Below, one piece after another: positions 9,924-18,878 of a stretch of DNA of 64,000 bases. This DNA is from Saprospiraceae bacterium (GTDB taxonomy: Bacteria > Bacteroidota > Bacteroidia > Chitinophagales > Saprospiraceae), in NCBI GenBank assembly GCA_013001595.1, contig JABDMH010000073.1, forward strand, positions 1-64,000, read 5' to 3'. Position 1 is the first letter of the stretch; each line of letters begins with the position of its first letter. The notes beneath the pieces are model-generated. The model was given only the letters and a program-made list of their open reading frames with translations, searched no databases and was not told where the DNA came from. Made by a program: the position numbers and the translations under genes.

Positions 9924-11048
9924 ATGAACATACTATTTCTCATTGACAGTATTCGCAGAGGTGGAAGGGAACGACGAATGATTGAGTTGTTAAAGGGTTT
10001 GAAAATTCATGATTCCATACATGTCGACGTAGGCGTATTTTCAGATATTATTGCTTATGAAGAAATCTACAACCTAAATTATCCCATTCATAAGTTTGAC
10101 AGAAAAGTTAAAAAAGATCCAACTCTATTCTTTCGCCTACACAAGCTGATAAATGATTTAGCCCCGGATGTAATCCACAGTTGGGGTACAATGTCAACCA
10201 TATTTGCGATTCCCTCAAGCAAAATACTCCGAATACCACTGATAAATGGCAATATTGCCGATGCTCCGAAAAACATGGGGTTTTTCGATGCACGTCTTTT
10301 TAGGGCTCAATTGACCTTTCCATTCTCAGATATAATCGTTGGAAATTCGGAAGCAGGTCTTCGTGCCTACCATGCTCCTGCATCAAAAAGCCATTGTGTC
10401 TACAATGGATTCGACGTGGCCCGGTTTGTGAATCTGGCCAGACCAGAAAGCGTCAAGCAAAGAATGCATATTGAGGATGAGCTAGTCGTAGGCATGGTGG
10501 GAGGTTTCTACGACCGTAAAGACTATAAAACCTACCTACAAGCAGCCATCCAAATTGCTCTTGAACATCCAGATGTGACTTTTCTAGCTATTGGTGATGG
10601 ACCCAATCTAGCAGCTATGCGTGCGATGATACCAGACCAACTGAAGCACCGCATCCGCTTACCTGGACAGCTTAATGATGTGGAACCAGTAATTAACTCG
10701 TTCGACATCGGAGTGTTGGCCACCAATGCAGAAATCCATGGTGAAGGCATTTCTAATGCTATATTGGAATATATGGCCCTTGCTAAGCCCACTATTGCGA
10801 CAGATGGTGGTGGTACACCAGAGATTGTAGACGATGGAGTAACTGGATTTCTTGTCCCCCCACAAGATTTGTCTGCCATGGTTGAAAAAATGATGGCACT
10901 GATCAACAATAAAAACCTAAGGATTGACATGGGTAAAACCGCAAGGGGGTACGTAATGGAAAAGTTTAGCCTTGATGTGATGAAGCAAAAGTACCTCACC
11001 CTCTATCAAACATGCCTCACCGTCAAAAAAACTAGTGAGCCCTCATGA
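9924..11048 (+). CDS. Glycosyltransferase family 4
   Basis: GT-B transferase. The N-terminus IDSIRRGGRERRMIELLKGL carries the glycine-rich acceptor loop. The C-terminal donor domain reads VGMVGGFYDRKDYKTYLQA, then GEGISNAILEYMALAKP and TIATDGGGTPEIVDDGVTGF, the classic GT4 signature near residues 270-310. It overlaps the next transferase gene by 4 bp (ATGA), so the two are probably translationally coupled. Donor and acceptor are not predictable. Confidence 0.88.
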   Translation: MNILFLIDSIRRGGRERRMIELLKGLKIHDSIHVDVGVFSDIIAYEEIYNLNYPIHKFDRKVKKDPTLFFRLHKLINDLAPDVIHSWGTMSTIFAIPSSKILRIPLINGNIADAPKNMGFFDARLFRAQLTFPFSDIIVGNSEAGLRAYHAPASKSHCVYNGFDVARFVNLARPESVKQRMHIEDELVVGMVGGFYDRKDYKTYLQAAIQIALEHPDVTFLAIGDGPNLAAMRAMIPDQLKHRIRLPGQLNDVEPVINSFDIGVLATNAEIHGEGISNAILEYMALAKPTIATDGGGTPEIVDDGVTGFLVPPQDLSAMVEKMMALINNKNLRIDMGKTARGYVMEKFSLDVMKQKYLTLYQTCLTVKKTSEPS

Positions 11049-12241
11049 TCGCTGTGCTCATTAATTCTCTGGCGATAGGCGGCGCAGAAAGAGTTGCGCT
11101 GACCCTGCTGAAAGAAATCCATCAGCGCGACCATCAGACCATTTTAATATGTGTGGATGCAGAAGATGGGTATGAACCACCTGACTTTTGTGAAATCATA
11201 TACCTGACGAATTTCAACAAGCTCCATCACCCTATCTATAAAATAATATGGATAACCATCTGTGCTTTTAGACTACGAATGCTAATCAGAAACAAAAATA
11301 TCCATGCAGTACAGAGCCACCTCAATCGAGCCAATCTAATTAATACCGCATCCAAGATATTTGGGGCCACACATTATGCACAGATAGTGCTTCACACTCA
11401 GCTCAGATTTAGTCGTTGGCGATTGATCGCCTGGGTGAAAAAAACGCTTTTCAAATGGCTCTATACTAAGGCTGACCTCATGGTGTCGATTTCTTCAGCT
11501 ATGCAGAATCGTATTTCTGATACACTCAATCTAGTGGAAGGACAACCCTATCAGGTTGTGATACCAAATCCTCATGATATCGACAGGATTAAAGCACTAG
11601 CTAAAGCTGAACCAGAAGGCTTTACCTTCGACAAGAAAAAGAAGTACCTCATTTCAGCAGGCAGGCAAATCGAATTAAAAAATGTGGCTAAAATAATCGA
11701 GGCATTTTCCAAGGTTGAAAAAATAATTCCAGATGTTGAGTTGATCATTTTGGGCGATGGTCCCAGCAAATCTTTCAACCAGAGCATTGCTCTTCGGGAA
11801 AAACTGACGCATAAAATCCATTTCATGGGTCATATGCCAAATCCATTTGCCTACGTTTCAAGATGTGACCTACTTGTACTTGCCAGTGAATCAGAGGGCC
11901 TGCCCAATATCATTATAGAATCATTAATATGTGATGTCCCGGTCCTCTCTTCAGACTGTCCCACCGGACCAAGAGAAATATTAAGTCCAGATTCGGATGT
12001 TAGCGGGCAAATTATTGATCAAATTGAATACGCTCCATATGGTGTACTCTTCCCTACGCGAAGGCCCGATCTCATGGCAGAAGCCATGGTCGAATTGTTA
12101 CAAGACGAAAGTCTACATTCTGCAATCAAAAATAGGGCTCGAGAATATGTCAAAAATTACGCGCAAAAAGGAATCGCGGATCGATACCTAGCCTTCTATC
12201 CAAGTATAGATCCGAGCGGAAAATTAAAAAACCAAGAGTAG
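11045..12241 (+). CDS. Glycosyltransferase family 4, PglA/PglH-like
   Basis: The N-terminus NSLAIGGAERVALTLLKEI has the GGAERV loop frequent in GT4 enzymes that add N-acetylhexosamines. The C-terminal half has LILGDGPSK, then SESEGLPNIIIESLICDVPV and CPTGPREIL, a combination seen in N-acetylgalactosaminyl transferases of glycan assembly. Sugar specificity is inferred only from this resemblance. About 397 aa, a typical length. It starts inside the previous gene and ends 8 bp before the next. Confidence 0.85.
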   Translation: MIAVLINSLAIGGAERVALTLLKEIHQRDHQTILICVDAEDGYEPPDFCEIIYLTNFNKLHHPIYKIIWITICAFRLRMLIRNKNIHAVQSHLNRANLINTASKIFGATHYAQIVLHTQLRFSRWRLIAWVKKTLFKWLYTKADLMVSISSAMQNRISDTLNLVEGQPYQVVIPNPHDIDRIKALAKAEPEGFTFDKKKKYLISAGRQIELKNVAKIIEAFSKVEKIIPDVELIILGDGPSKSFNQSIALREKLTHKIHFMGHMPNPFAYVSRCDLLVLASESEGLPNIIIESLICDVPVLSSDCPTGPREILSPDSDVSGQIIDQIEYAPYGVLFPTRRPDLMAEAMVELLQDESLHSAIKNRAREYVKNYAQKGIADRYLAFYPSIDPSGKLKNQE

Positions 12242-12249
12242 AAGAATTC

Positions 12250-13380
12250 ATGCCTGATAGAAAAAAGAAAATAGCATTTTTTGGCATCAAATTTTATCCA
12301 TCAAAAGGCGGATCGAGTAGGGTAGCCGAAGGTATTGCAAGGTCTCTCAAAGAAAAGTACGACTTTACCATCTACTGCTATCCAGATCCTCAGGCTAACG
12401 AACATCTGAAGGGAGTCAATGTCGTGCACATACCAAGTTTCCCTTTGGGGACATTGGGAGTCTTCCTCTACTACTTTACGTGCTGTATGCATCTGCTCTT
12501 TAGTAGGAAATATGATTTAATTCACGTACACAAAACCGACAGCGCAATTTTTATTCCTTTCCTGCGGTTCAAAAGTCCAGTAATCGCTACATCTCAGGAA
12601 GCTCCCTATGTAAGGGACAAATGGAGTGTCGTCGGAAAAATGTACTTCCGCATCATGGAGCGCTTTTTTGTGCGATCAGGAGCTGCCTTGACATCAGTCT
12701 CTAAGCCACTTTCTCAATATTATCAAGAAAAGTACATGCGAAAAGTGCACTACATACCCAATGGTGTGGACATAATCGAAGAAAGGGACTGGCAAGGACT
12801 TGCAGAAATTCTACAGCAGTACAACATAGATAACTACGTCTTTTTTGCCGCACGTCGAATTATGTCGACCAAAGGTCTACACACTTTTTTATCTGCAGCC
12901 AGAAAAGTGAACTATCCCTACACTATTGTCATTGCCGGAGAACATAGCCATGCACAGAGTTATATGCAACAGATCAAAGATTTAGCCAAGGGCTTGCCTG
13001 TAAAGTTCATAGGATATATTGGACAAAGATCCTTGCTAATGGCATTGATCGAAAAAGCAGAATTCTTTATTTTTCCATCGGAAACGGAAGGCCTTTCCCT
13101 AATGCTTTTAGAATCAGCTAGTACAGGAAAAACCCCCATTATCTGTAGCGACATTCCAGAAAACACCGAGGTATTTGATCCAGAAGAGGTACTCTATTTT
13201 GTCAACAAGGATTCTGATGACCTGGGTGATAAGTTAATTTATGCAGATCAAAATTCTGCAGAGATGCAAATTCGTGCACATCGTGCAAGCCAAAGGGTGC
13301 TGGAACAATATAGTATTGACGTGGTTGCAGGCCAATATGAAGTGCTGTATGAACAACTGCTCGACAAAGTACCAGGCTAA
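12250..13380 (+). CDS. Glycosyltransferase family 4
   Basis: Last plus-strand gene of the polysaccharide cluster. The N-terminal FYPSKGGSSRVAEGIARSL is the usual acceptor loop. YIPNGVDIIEE introduces the donor domain, and FPSETEGLSLMLLESASTGK gives the E-x7-E motif. It lies 8 bp behind the previous transferase. It faces the minus-strand methyltransferase gene across a 37-bp gap without an obvious terminator. Substrate unknown. Confidence 0.85.
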   Translation: MPDRKKKIAFFGIKFYPSKGGSSRVAEGIARSLKEKYDFTIYCYPDPQANEHLKGVNVVHIPSFPLGTLGVFLYYFTCCMHLLFSRKYDLIHVHKTDSAIFIPFLRFKSPVIATSQEAPYVRDKWSVVGKMYFRIMERFFVRSGAALTSVSKPLSQYYQEKYMRKVHYIPNGVDIIEERDWQGLAEILQQYNIDNYVFFAARRIMSTKGLHTFLSAARKVNYPYTIVIAGEHSHAQSYMQQIKDLAKGLPVKFIGYIGQRSLLMALIEKAEFFIFPSETEGLSLMLLESASTGKTPIICSDIPENTEVFDPEEVLYFVNKDSDDLGDKLIYADQNSAEMQIRAHRASQRVLEQYSIDVVAGQYEVLYEQLLDKVPG

Positions 13381-13417
13381 AACAATAATAAATTAGGGTC
13401 TTTGAAATGCAAGCGCT

Positions 13418-14590
13418 TTACAACACCCAAAAATCGGGGTTAAATCCCATTTTCTTAACAGAATCCATTATTTCATCGGCATAAGTTGGGTTGGTAATAA
13501 CGACTACATCTGGATCATAGGTAGGTATATCACCAGGAGCGATGATTGGCTGTGCACTACCCGGTAAATATTTACCTTGTCGCAGGGTATTGATATCGAC
13601 GACAGCAGGAATTAAACCGTTCAGTTTACATAAATTGAAAAATGTAACTGCACGGGCACCAGCACCCCAAGCCACAACCTTCTTGCTATCCCTCCGCAAA
13701 ACATTTATTTTCTCATCATATGAATCTTTCAATACCCTAAAAGCATCTTGAAAAGAAAAACATGTATCGAGCAGATCTCTTCTCTCGCTATCCTTTATTC
13801 CTTCGGTCCCCTTCACTTTTCCAGTAGGTCGTGCTTCAATTGACAGAAATTCATCGTGCCATCGATTGCGGACATCCATCACCTCAAAACCACAACTTTC
13901 AAGCAGAAATCGCAGGGAAGCTGCTATAAACCAAAACCGATGCTCATAGGACACATTCCAAAAAACTTGATTTCTAAAGGTATGCATGGCGTCGGGCACT
14001 TCAATATATACTACAGTCTCGGGGCAATCATCCAGATTATTTCGTAATGTCTGCAGCAGGCCTTTTTGGTCACTTATCACATTAAGCACATGACGACAGA
14101 AAACAATATCCGGTTTTAAATTAACGGATTCTGGACTATAGAAGTCTTTGATAAAACTGCAATCCAGCTTCTTCTCATCCTTGACATCAAAGCCAGGATC
14201 AATACCTATCCCTCTGTTCTGGCCGACTTTACAAATTGCCTTCAAAAACACACCTTCACCCGAACCAATTTCTAATACAACCTTGTTACGGATATCGTGC
14301 CTTTCCACCAATTCCTTAATTAGTTCCTCCTGATATTTAGCAAAAAGTGGTGAATGATCATTGGAAAAATCATATTCCTGAAAAGATACTTTATTCGGAT
14401 CATAACCTTCATTACAAATGGCCCCACAAAAGGTACATAGGGAAAGTTCAACCTCACCTTTGTCCACCGCGTGCGCATCACTAATGGAGCTGCTCATGAC
14501 ACCATCCATTGTGGGGAGAGGGGGTAGGGTAAAAAAGGATTCTTTTTGGGCCTGATGGCACCAATTACAGGTTGAGTGCTTCATTGTCAT
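13418..14590 (-). CDS. SAM-dependent methyltransferase, sugar C-methyltransferase type
   Basis: Three-part layout of NDP-sugar C-methyltransferases. A small Cys-rich N-terminus (CNWCHQ near residue 7, LCTFCGAICN some 45 residues later) probably binds zinc. A Rossmann SAM domain follows, with VVLEIGSGEGVFL near residue 110. The C-terminal domain has VAWGAGARAVTFFNL and the ending VVITNPTYADEIMDSV, as in the Methyltransf_14 family. It would put a methyl group on a ketosugar for the cluster. The frame can begin at GTG 14626, but ATG 14590 or 14584 just before the Cys motif fits better. Acceptor not determinable. Confidence 0.72.
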   Translation of the reverse strand: MTMKHSTCNWCHQAQKESFFTLPPLPTMDGVMSSSISDAHAVDKGEVELSLCTFCGAICNEGYDPNKVSFQEYDFSNDHSPLFAKYQEELIKELVERHDIRNKVVLEIGSGEGVFLKAICKVGQNRGIGIDPGFDVKDEKKLDCSFIKDFYSPESVNLKPDIVFCRHVLNVISDQKGLLQTLRNNLDDCPETVVYIEVPDAMHTFRNQVFWNVSYEHRFWFIAASLRFLLESCGFEVMDVRNRWHDEFLSIEARPTGKVKGTEGIKDSERRDLLDTCFSFQDAFRVLKDSYDEKINVLRRDSKKVVAWGAGARAVTFFNLCKLNGLIPAVVDINTLRQGKYLPGSAQPIIAPGDIPTYDPDVVVITNPTYADEIMDSVKKMGFNPDFWVL

Positions 14591-14703
14591 ATAAGAATTG
14601 AGTGTATTCAAATATTTACCTGCCACAAAAGCATATTATCGGCAAATATCCTCCTCAAAATAGCAAAAAAAACGGCTGCTATTTGTTGAATTACAATTGA
14701 CAA

Positions 14704-14711
14704 CAAATATA
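14704..14711 (-). promoter_or_regulatory. Candidate -7 promoter box for the methyltransferase gene
   Basis: Read on the minus strand this is TATATTTG, an exact match to the Bacteroidota -7 consensus TAnnTTTG. It lies about 115 bp before the preferred ATG in the 138-bp space behind copA. No clear -33 TTTG was found at the right distance, so the call is tentative. Confidence 0.35.
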
Positions 14712-14764
14712 TTTTTAACACCAATATATTCTACAAGGACTACATATTTTATCACTACAACAGA

Positions 14765-17308
14765 TCAGTATTTATCAATTTTCGCTGTTCGTAACCGAAG
14801 TGCATTTGCAATGACCGATACGGAGCTAAAACTCATGGCAAGAGCAGCAATCATTGGTGACAGCAAGATTCCAAAGAATGGATAAAGCAAACCAGCAGCA
14901 ATGGGTACGCCAATGGAATTATAAATCAGGGCGAAAAACAAATTCTGCTTGATGTTCCGCATTACGGCGTCGCTTAGGTTTTTGGCTTTTACCACACCCT
15001 GCAAATCTCCTTTAACCAAGGTGATCGAAGCACTTTCGATGGCCACATCTGTTCCGGTACCCATTGCAATACCAACATCACTTTTGGCTAGAGCAGGTGC
15101 GTCGTTGATGCCATCGCCGGCCATGGCAACAGATCTACCTTCAGATTGTAGCCTCTCTACTTCCCTTAATTTGTCCTCAGGCAACATGCCCGCCTTAAAA
15201 TTTGCCAGATGCAATTCGCCGGCTACAGCCAGGGCCGTATCGTGATTATCCCCTGTCAGCATAATCACGTCCACACCTTTGTCCTGTAGTTCCCTGATGG
15301 CTTTAGCACTCGTTTTTTTGATCTTATCACCGATGACCACATAACCGACTACCTCATGATCCACTGCCAGATAGGAAACGGTTTTACCATGTTCTTGAAA
15401 TTTCTGGGCCTTGGACTGCATCACTTCAGATAACTGTGCACCAGCATGTTGCATCATTTGGGGATTTCCCAACGCCAATCGCTGGCCGTCGAGAGCTCCT
15501 TCTACGCCTTTCCCCGAGACGGCACTGAAGTTTTCTGCTTTTTGAGCTCTTACCTTCTTTTCCTTTCCATAAGCTACCGTAGCTTCAGCTAGCGGGTGTT
15601 CGCTGTTGCGGTTTAACGCCACTATAAAGTGCAAAACTTCTTCCTCTAAAACCATGTCACTGAAAGTACCCACTTTTTCCACAGTGGGTTTTCCCTCCGT
15701 GATGGTACCCGTTTTATCGACAATCAGCGTATCTACTCCATCCATCTTCTCGAGGGCTTCAGCATTTTTAATCAGTATCCCATTTTGTGCACCCTTACCC
15801 ACACCCACCATGATGGACATAGGTGTGGCCAAGCCCAAAGCGCAAGGACAGGCGATAATCAATACGGCTATCGCATTAACCAAGGCATAGACATAAGCGG
15901 GTTCCGGCCCCCAAATGGCCCATACTGCGAAGGTGATCACTGCAGTAATGACGACCATCGGTACAAAGTAAGTGGAGACTGTGTCTGCTAATCTTTGAAT
16001 GGGAGCACGGCTACGACTGGCTTCATTCACCATGGTGATGATCTGAGATAGTAGGGTGTCGCTACCCACTTTCTCGGCTTTCATTACAAAAGACTGGTTG
16101 CCATTAATGCTGCCACTGCTTACTTGGTCCCCTTCCTCTTTATTCACAGGTATAGGCTCGCCGGTTACCATTGATTCATCGATCGCACTTTGGCCTTCCG
16201 AAATACTACCATCCACCGGAATTTTATCTCCAGGCTTCACCTTCAATAAATCTCCAATTTCAATATCGTCTATGTTGACCTCTATCTCTTCACCATCGAC
16301 CACTTTCACAGCTCTGTTGGGAGCCAGCTTCAACAGCTCTTTCACCGCCGAATTGGTTTTGCTATGAGCCCTGGCTTCCAATACTTGACCTAGTAGCACC
16401 AGGGTTAAAATAACCGTAGCGGCCTCGAAATATACGTGGACTGTACTGTGGGTTGTCTTAAACTGTGCCGGGAAAAAGTCTGGAAACAACAGTCCAAAAA
16501 CGCTAAAGAACCATGCCACACCCGCCCCTATTCCGATGAGGGTAAACATGTTTAGATTCCATGTCTTAATGCTACGGTAGGCTCTTGCAAAGAACATCCA
16601 AGTGGCATAAAAAACCACCGGAAGTGACAAGGTAAATTGCACCCAGTTCCAAGATCTTTGTTCCAACCATCCATTGAGGGGATTGTCGGATAGCATTTCA
16701 CTCATGGCAATGAGAAATATAGGCAGAGTGAAAGCCAGGGCCACCCAAAATTTCTTCAAGAGATGCTGGTAGGTTTTTTCTTCACTGGAGAGATCAGGTT
16801 CCAATGCTACCAACTCCATTGCGCAAATGGGACAACTACCGGCTTTATCGTTGATCACCTCAGGATGCATTGGGCATGTCCACTTTCCCATTGCAGAATG
16901 GACAGATAAACTTTGTTCCTCAACCAAATCCATTCCACATACAGGACAACCTCCAGGCTGACCATAGGTCTTATCCCCTTCACAGTGCATGGGGCAGTAA
17001 AATGTACCCTTGCCTGAAAACTTTGCCCTTTCCTGTTTAACGGATGAATCAACCAGATCCTGGTTGTCAACCCAATCCTCAGGATGAATGCTATATCGAT
17101 CACTACTATCGTCAAGTGCCGCCTGAAGATCTGCGATGTCAACCTGCCCACCAACCTTAATACTAGCGGTTGCGCGCTCTAAATCCACCAATACGTCCTT
17201 CACAGCGGGCACTGACTTCAATGCATGCTCGACATGATAGCGGCATCCCTGGCAAGACATGCCGCTTACTTTAAAGCGCTGCTCATTTTTTACAACCGGA
17301 TTCTCCAT
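14765..17308 (-). CDS. copA: Copper-exporting P1B-type ATPase
   Basis: Pumps Cu(I) out of the cytoplasm at the cost of ATP. The N-terminus carries an HMA domain with GMSCQGC near residue 17. Two heavy-metal-binding zinc-ribbon-like modules follow, each with CPMH and CPxCxM (residues ~103-130 and ~143-170). The membrane core has the translocation motif CPCALGLATP near residue 486. The phosphorylation site DKTGTITEG lies near 529 and the hinge GDGINDAPAL near 731. 847 aa is long because of the two extra metal-binding modules, which are common in Bacteroidota. No chaperone or metal regulator gene is adjacent. Confidence 0.95.
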   Translation of the reverse strand: MENPVVKNEQRFKVSGMSCQGCRYHVEHALKSVPAVKDVLVDLERATASIKVGGQVDIADLQAALDDSSDRYSIHPEDWVDNQDLVDSSVKQERAKFSGKGTFYCPMHCEGDKTYGQPGGCPVCGMDLVEEQSLSVHSAMGKWTCPMHPEVINDKAGSCPICAMELVALEPDLSSEEKTYQHLLKKFWVALAFTLPIFLIAMSEMLSDNPLNGWLEQRSWNWVQFTLSLPVVFYATWMFFARAYRSIKTWNLNMFTLIGIGAGVAWFFSVFGLLFPDFFPAQFKTTHSTVHVYFEAATVILTLVLLGQVLEARAHSKTNSAVKELLKLAPNRAVKVVDGEEIEVNIDDIEIGDLLKVKPGDKIPVDGSISEGQSAIDESMVTGEPIPVNKEEGDQVSSGSINGNQSFVMKAEKVGSDTLLSQIITMVNEASRSRAPIQRLADTVSTYFVPMVVITAVITFAVWAIWGPEPAYVYALVNAIAVLIIACPCALGLATPMSIMVGVGKGAQNGILIKNAEALEKMDGVDTLIVDKTGTITEGKPTVEKVGTFSDMVLEEEVLHFIVALNRNSEHPLAEATVAYGKEKKVRAQKAENFSAVSGKGVEGALDGQRLALGNPQMMQHAGAQLSEVMQSKAQKFQEHGKTVSYLAVDHEVVGYVVIGDKIKKTSAKAIRELQDKGVDVIMLTGDNHDTALAVAGELHLANFKAGMLPEDKLREVERLQSEGRSVAMAGDGINDAPALAKSDVGIAMGTGTDVAIESASITLVKGDLQGVVKAKNLSDAVMRNIKQNLFFALIYNSIGVPIAAGLLYPFFGILLSPMIAALAMSFSSVSVIANALRLRTAKIDKY

Positions 17309-17637
17309 ATCTTATAATACAACTTAAACCGGGATCGTGCCTTGCAGTTCCATACCAAGGGTTGAAATCGCGATAAAATATAACTTCCCTGTTTATACTG
17401 GTTCTTTTGAATTTATACTACGCTAAAAATAATTCACGTAGACCCACTTTGCTTAATTTTATGTCTTATCTAAATTCAAAATAACATCGTCTAAATCGGG
17501 AACTTGATATTGAACAATCCCTTAGCAATTGAATCCCCACGCCAACATGTATTTGTGTGAAATTTTGAGCTAGGACTTAGGATCAGATAAGAATGACTGT
17601 GGCTTACTAGTGAGCTCACCACTAGCACATCATCTGC
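17309..17637. other. Intergenic region upstream of copA
   Basis: 329 bp of AT-rich sequence between copA and the MCE gene, both on the minus strand, so it should hold the copA promoter and the end of the upstream transcript. A dyad CTAGTG-7-CACTAG (17607-17625) enclosing the palindrome GTGAGCTCAC lies just past the MCE stop codon. It has no T-run and could be a weak terminator or an operator. No exact TAnnTTTG box was found for copA. Confidence 0.4.
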
Positions 17638-18714
17638 TTATTTTTCTATGCGCAGAGAGTCAAAAGCTGGATCTTGCTCAGGTACATTATAGTCCTTTTG
17701 CTTTTTTCCAAAAACAGAGACGTTTACGTAGCGCTTGGGGTTCAGGCGAAAATCCTGGAGCAGTAGATCAAGATTAATGCTGGCACGATTGAGGTTATCG
17801 TATAATTCTTTGCTTTGGGTCAAGCTTCCTAGGGTGCCATTACCCGCATTAATTCCTTTAAGCAGCGCTTGCAGTTGGTCAAAAGTTAGATCTGCTTTGA
17901 CTAAAGTCGCTTCCAATGACTCCATCATATTGCCGGTGCTACCTAGTGCCCTATTGGCAGCAAGAATCGTTGTATCGAGTCTAGCATTGGCTAGTTGGGC
18001 AGTAATAGAATTGGCGTTTTGTAGCAACCCCGCGATTTCTTCATTATTGGTCTTTAATGTCCCAGTAACCGTAGATACGTCTTCCAATACCGTCACCAAC
18101 TTACCAGAGGCACTAGAAAAGAGCCGATTTATATGAATGGTGGTTTGCTTCAGATTGGCAATAGCTATCCGCAAGTCAGCTACAGTCTTGCCTAGTCCAC
18201 TTTCAGGATCTTCTTCTAAGAGACTATAATTGATGCTGTCTATTACGCCTCCTATGCCTTGTTCAATCGTTGCTAAATAATGCTCCACTTCACTCGGCTC
18301 GACCATAGATTGAATAAACCCAAAGGACTTTCCCTTTAATTGGGATCCACTTTCTAAGCAATCTCCATCGCAAAGGCCCACATAGGCCAACTCTATACTC
18401 TTTCCGCCCATCATGCCTACACTGCGTAGCTCCGCCACTGTGTTTGGAGGCAATTTGATATCATTGTCAACACTAATGGTAACAATGATGGTGCGTAAGT
18501 TCTCGGGATTGAGCTTGATATTTGTAACCGTACCGACCTGAAAGCCGTGTATCATCACCGGAGCCGACACCTGGAGGTGATCTATGTCCTGGTATTCAAT
18601 GTAGAAAGTGTTGCTACGTTTTAAAACATTGGTACCCAACAGGTATTTATAACCCCAAATAAATAGACCTATGCCAATAATTGCTAATAGACCAATCTTT
18701 ATTTCTCGTCCCAT
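17638..18714 (-). CDS. MCE/MlaD-family lipid transport protein
   Basis: Single-pass inner-membrane protein with one mammalian-cell-entry (MCE) domain. In Mla-type systems the MCE rings carry phospholipid between membranes. One N-terminal helix (residues ~6-24) follows MGREIKIG. The MCE domain is at about 38-115 (APVMIHGFQVGTVTNIKL, then MMGGKSIELAY). The rest is helical and Asn/Ser-rich, as in periplasmic needle regions. Start chosen at ATG 18714, since the longer frame opens with TTG. MlaE/MlaF partners are not in the window. Confidence 0.82.
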   Translation of the reverse strand: MGREIKIGLLAIIGIGLFIWGYKYLLGTNVLKRSNTFYIEYQDIDHLQVSAPVMIHGFQVGTVTNIKLNPENLRTIIVTISVDNDIKLPPNTVAELRSVGMMGGKSIELAYVGLCDGDCLESGSQLKGKSFGFIQSMVEPSEVEHYLATIEQGIGGVIDSINYSLLEEDPESGLGKTVADLRIAIANLKQTTIHINRLFSSASGKLVTVLEDVSTVTGTLKTNNEEIAGLLQNANSITAQLANARLDTTILAANRALGSTGNMMESLEATLVKADLTFDQLQALLKGINAGNGTLGSLTQSKELYDNLNRASINLDLLLQDFRLNPKRYVNVSVFGKKQKDYNVPEQDPAFDSLRIEK

Positions 18715-18855
18715 ATAACCTCGGAAGCTAATAGATTTCAGAGCAACCAAAAGAACAATGAGTCAGCTAACATCGTTCATTGCAAGTGGCAACCCAGAGA
18801 TCTTTGTAAACAACATACAACCACAGCTTTGTTTGAATGGTTGTGTAGAGGTTGC

Positions 18856-18863
18856 CAAAGTTA
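18856..18863 (-). promoter_or_regulatory. Candidate -7 promoter box for the MCE gene
   Basis: Minus-strand TAACTTTG matches TAnnTTTG. It lies in the 128-bp gap between the amidase stop and the MCE start, about 140 bp before the ATG. An imperfectly spaced dyad ACAACCA/TGGTTGT (18817-18844) follows it in the leader. No -33 element was identified. Confidence 0.3.
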
Positions 18864-18878
18864 TAAAAAGATAATCCC